A DNA stretch of 64,000 nucleotides. Origin: Thiothrix unzii. GTDB taxonomy: Bacteria > Pseudomonadota > Gammaproteobacteria > Thiotrichales > Thiotrichaceae. Both the position numbers and the translations under genes were made by a program. The notes beneath the pieces are model-generated. The model searched no databases. It worked only from the letters and a program-made list of their open reading frames with translations, and was not told the DNA's origin. Location: assembly GCF_017901175.1 (NCBI RefSeq), contig NZ_CP072793.1, positions 3,038,001 through 3,102,000 on the forward strand, given 5' to 3'. This document shows, piece after piece, positions 62,994 to 64,000 of the stretch; position 1 is the first letter of the stretch, and every line of letters starts with the position of its first letter.

Positions 62994-64000
62994 ATGACTG
63001 CCAAACGCTTCCAAGTTGCCCTGTCCTTTCCCGGTGAATACCGTGATTATGTGTCACAAGTAGCGGCGATATTGGGGCAAAAGCTGGGGCAAGATACGGT
63101 GTTCTACGACCAATGGTACACAGCGGAATTAGCCCGTCCGAATATGGATACCCACTTGCAAGCCATTTACCATGACCATGCAGAACTGATTGTGCCATTT
63201 TTGTGTGCGGATTATGAGCGCAAACAATGGTGTGGGTTGGAATGGCGGGCAATCCGTGATTTGCTGAAAAAACGTCAAGATAATGACATCATGCCGCTAC
63301 GGTTTGATGATACTGACATTCCCGGTCTGTTCAGCATTGATGGCTACATTGACTTACGCAGGCATACGCCGGAACAAATTGCCGGATTCGTTCTTCAGCG
63401 GGTAAAACCCCGGCAGCAAACTAGTACGGTAACGACCATCCACTCCGACCGCCTCCCCACCGTCAAGGGCGGCTTTTTCGGGCGCACAGCCGAACTGCAA
63501 TTGCTGAACAACGCATGGTCTGGCGCAACACCCACCACCACCGTAGAGACGCAAAATCTTGCGTCTCTACCAACACCACCCACGCCCCCCACGACATCCA
63601 CCACCACCCGCATCATCCAGTTCATCGCCCCCGGCGGCACAGGCAAAACCAAATTGCTACGCCACTGGCTTGACCACACCGCCGACATCCCGGTGCTAAT
63701 CGCGTGGTCGTTCTATTCGCAAGGCTCATCTGAGGATAAGCAGACTTCCGCAACGCCGTTTTTCAGCCATGCGCTTGCCAAGCTGGGTTCGACCCGCGAG
63801 CGGTTTGCGTCGGAGGAGGACAAGGGCGACCACCTCGCCGAGTTGTTGCACGGCAAACGCTACGTGCTGGTGCTGGATGGGCTGGAGCCGCTGCAACACG
63901 GCGGCGCGGCAATGCGCGGCGAACTCAAGGACAAAGCCATCCGCCAGTTGTTGCGCCAGCTTGCCCGCCATCCGTGTGGTTTGTGCATTATCACCACGCG
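62994..64000 (+). CDS. TIR-STAND NTPase (3' end outside window)
   Basis: 335 residues visible. TIR/SEFIR-like domain (about 5-135): FQVALSFPGEYRDYV, AELIVPFLCADYERKQWCGLEWRAI with Glu83. Then a linker and a STAND/NB-ARC-type NTPase: FFGRTAEL, P-loop APGGTGKTKLL (about 212-222) and Walker B RYVLVLDGLEPL. Such proteins sense phage by a C-terminal repeat domain, then oligomerise and consume NAD+. The C-terminus is missing here. Between the domains the linker includes a 28-base perfect palindrome, coding VETQNLASL. AAGG lies before the ATG. Confidence 0.88.
   Translation, partial: MTAKRFQVALSFPGEYRDYVSQVAAILGQKLGQDTVFYDQWYTAELARPNMDTHLQAIYHDHAELIVPFLCADYERKQWCGLEWRAIRDLLKKRQDNDIMPLRFDDTDIPGLFSIDGYIDLRRHTPEQIAGFVLQRVKPRQQTSTVTTIHSDRLPTVKGGFFGRTAELQLLNNAWSGATPTTTVETQNLASLPTPPTPPTTSTTTRIIQFIAPGGTGKTKLLRHWLDHTADIPVLIAWSFYSQGSSEDKQTSATPFFSHALAKLGSTRERFASEEDKGDHLAELLHGKRYVLVLDGLEPLQHGGAAMRGELKDKAIRQLLRQLARHPCGLCIITT
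63543..63570. repeat. In-frame 28-base palindrome in the TIR-STAND linker
   Basis: GTAGAGACGCAA-AATC-TTGCGTCTCTAC: perfect 12-base arms with a 4-base loop. A similar repeat word is common in cyanobacterial genomes. It lies in a Thr/Pro-rich linker of the ORF, between TIR and NTPase domains. Confidence 0.9.

Overview
The window looks like the chromosome of an autotrophic, sulfur-metabolising, hydrogenase-bearing gammaproteobacterium. A Thiothrix-like filamentous sulfur oxidiser is my best guess; this is inferred from gene content and protein style, not from a marker gene. Pointers are two DabA/DabB inorganic-carbon pumps, a secreted rhodanese, a TusA sulfur-carrier domain, a full hyp hydrogenase-maturation set and an NtrB/NtrC-sigma54 nitrogen circuit. 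I found no rRNA, tRNA, CRISPR array or transposase.

Layout. 1-12440 (minus strand): one tight operon of NuoM-like, DabA, DabB, DabA, DabB and a second, divergent NuoM-like subunit cut by the window edge. 12.6-17.5 kb: a Gly/Asn-rich secreted protein with a strong promoter, a LuxR solo, pip-dtd, an Ala/Pro-rich lipoprotein, a secreted rhodanese and a cyclic-nucleotide-binding protein. 17.6-21.4 kb: operon of BolA, LOG, a small exported protein, a homoserine-kinase-like/TusA fusion and a CDF metal exporter. 21.4-25.4 kb: two glutamine synthetases (type III, then type I); the first has a sigma54 promoter and paired NtrC boxes separated from it by a large palindromic repeat. 25.5-30.1 kb: an LtaS-type sulfatase, two tandem 2OG-Fe(II) oxygenases and a Thr-Pro repeat protein encoded by a hexamer minisatellite. 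30.3-32.8 kb: ntrBC with its own sigma54 promoter and NtrC box. 33.1-39.3 kb: a DUF4212/sodium-solute symporter pair, a HAD/zinc-ribbon-kinase pair and a VWA/lipoprotein group.

39.5-62.6 kb: the hydrogenase-maturation genes, broken into three blocks. rlpA-hypA-hypB is followed by a small orphan gene, a toxin-antitoxin pair and a minus-strand TIR/MoxR/vWA-like operon. Then come an ACT protein and hupE-hypC-hypD-hypE, then a type I restriction-modification locus (hsdM, brnTA, hsdS, phosphoesterase, hsdR), then hypF, whose start overlaps the hsdR stop. 62.6-64 kb: an antitoxin whose PIN toxin is cut off at the hypF end, and a TIR-STAND protein running off the window.

The most unusual things are: (i) palindromic repeat elements inserted in frame inside hsdM, hsdR and the TIR-STAND gene; (ii) the two-TIR/MoxR/vWA-like operon, a candidate regulated abortive-infection system; (iii) the hyp cluster invaded twice by defence genes; (iv) the doubled DAB operon with two NuoM-like partners; (v) the kinase-TusA fusion.
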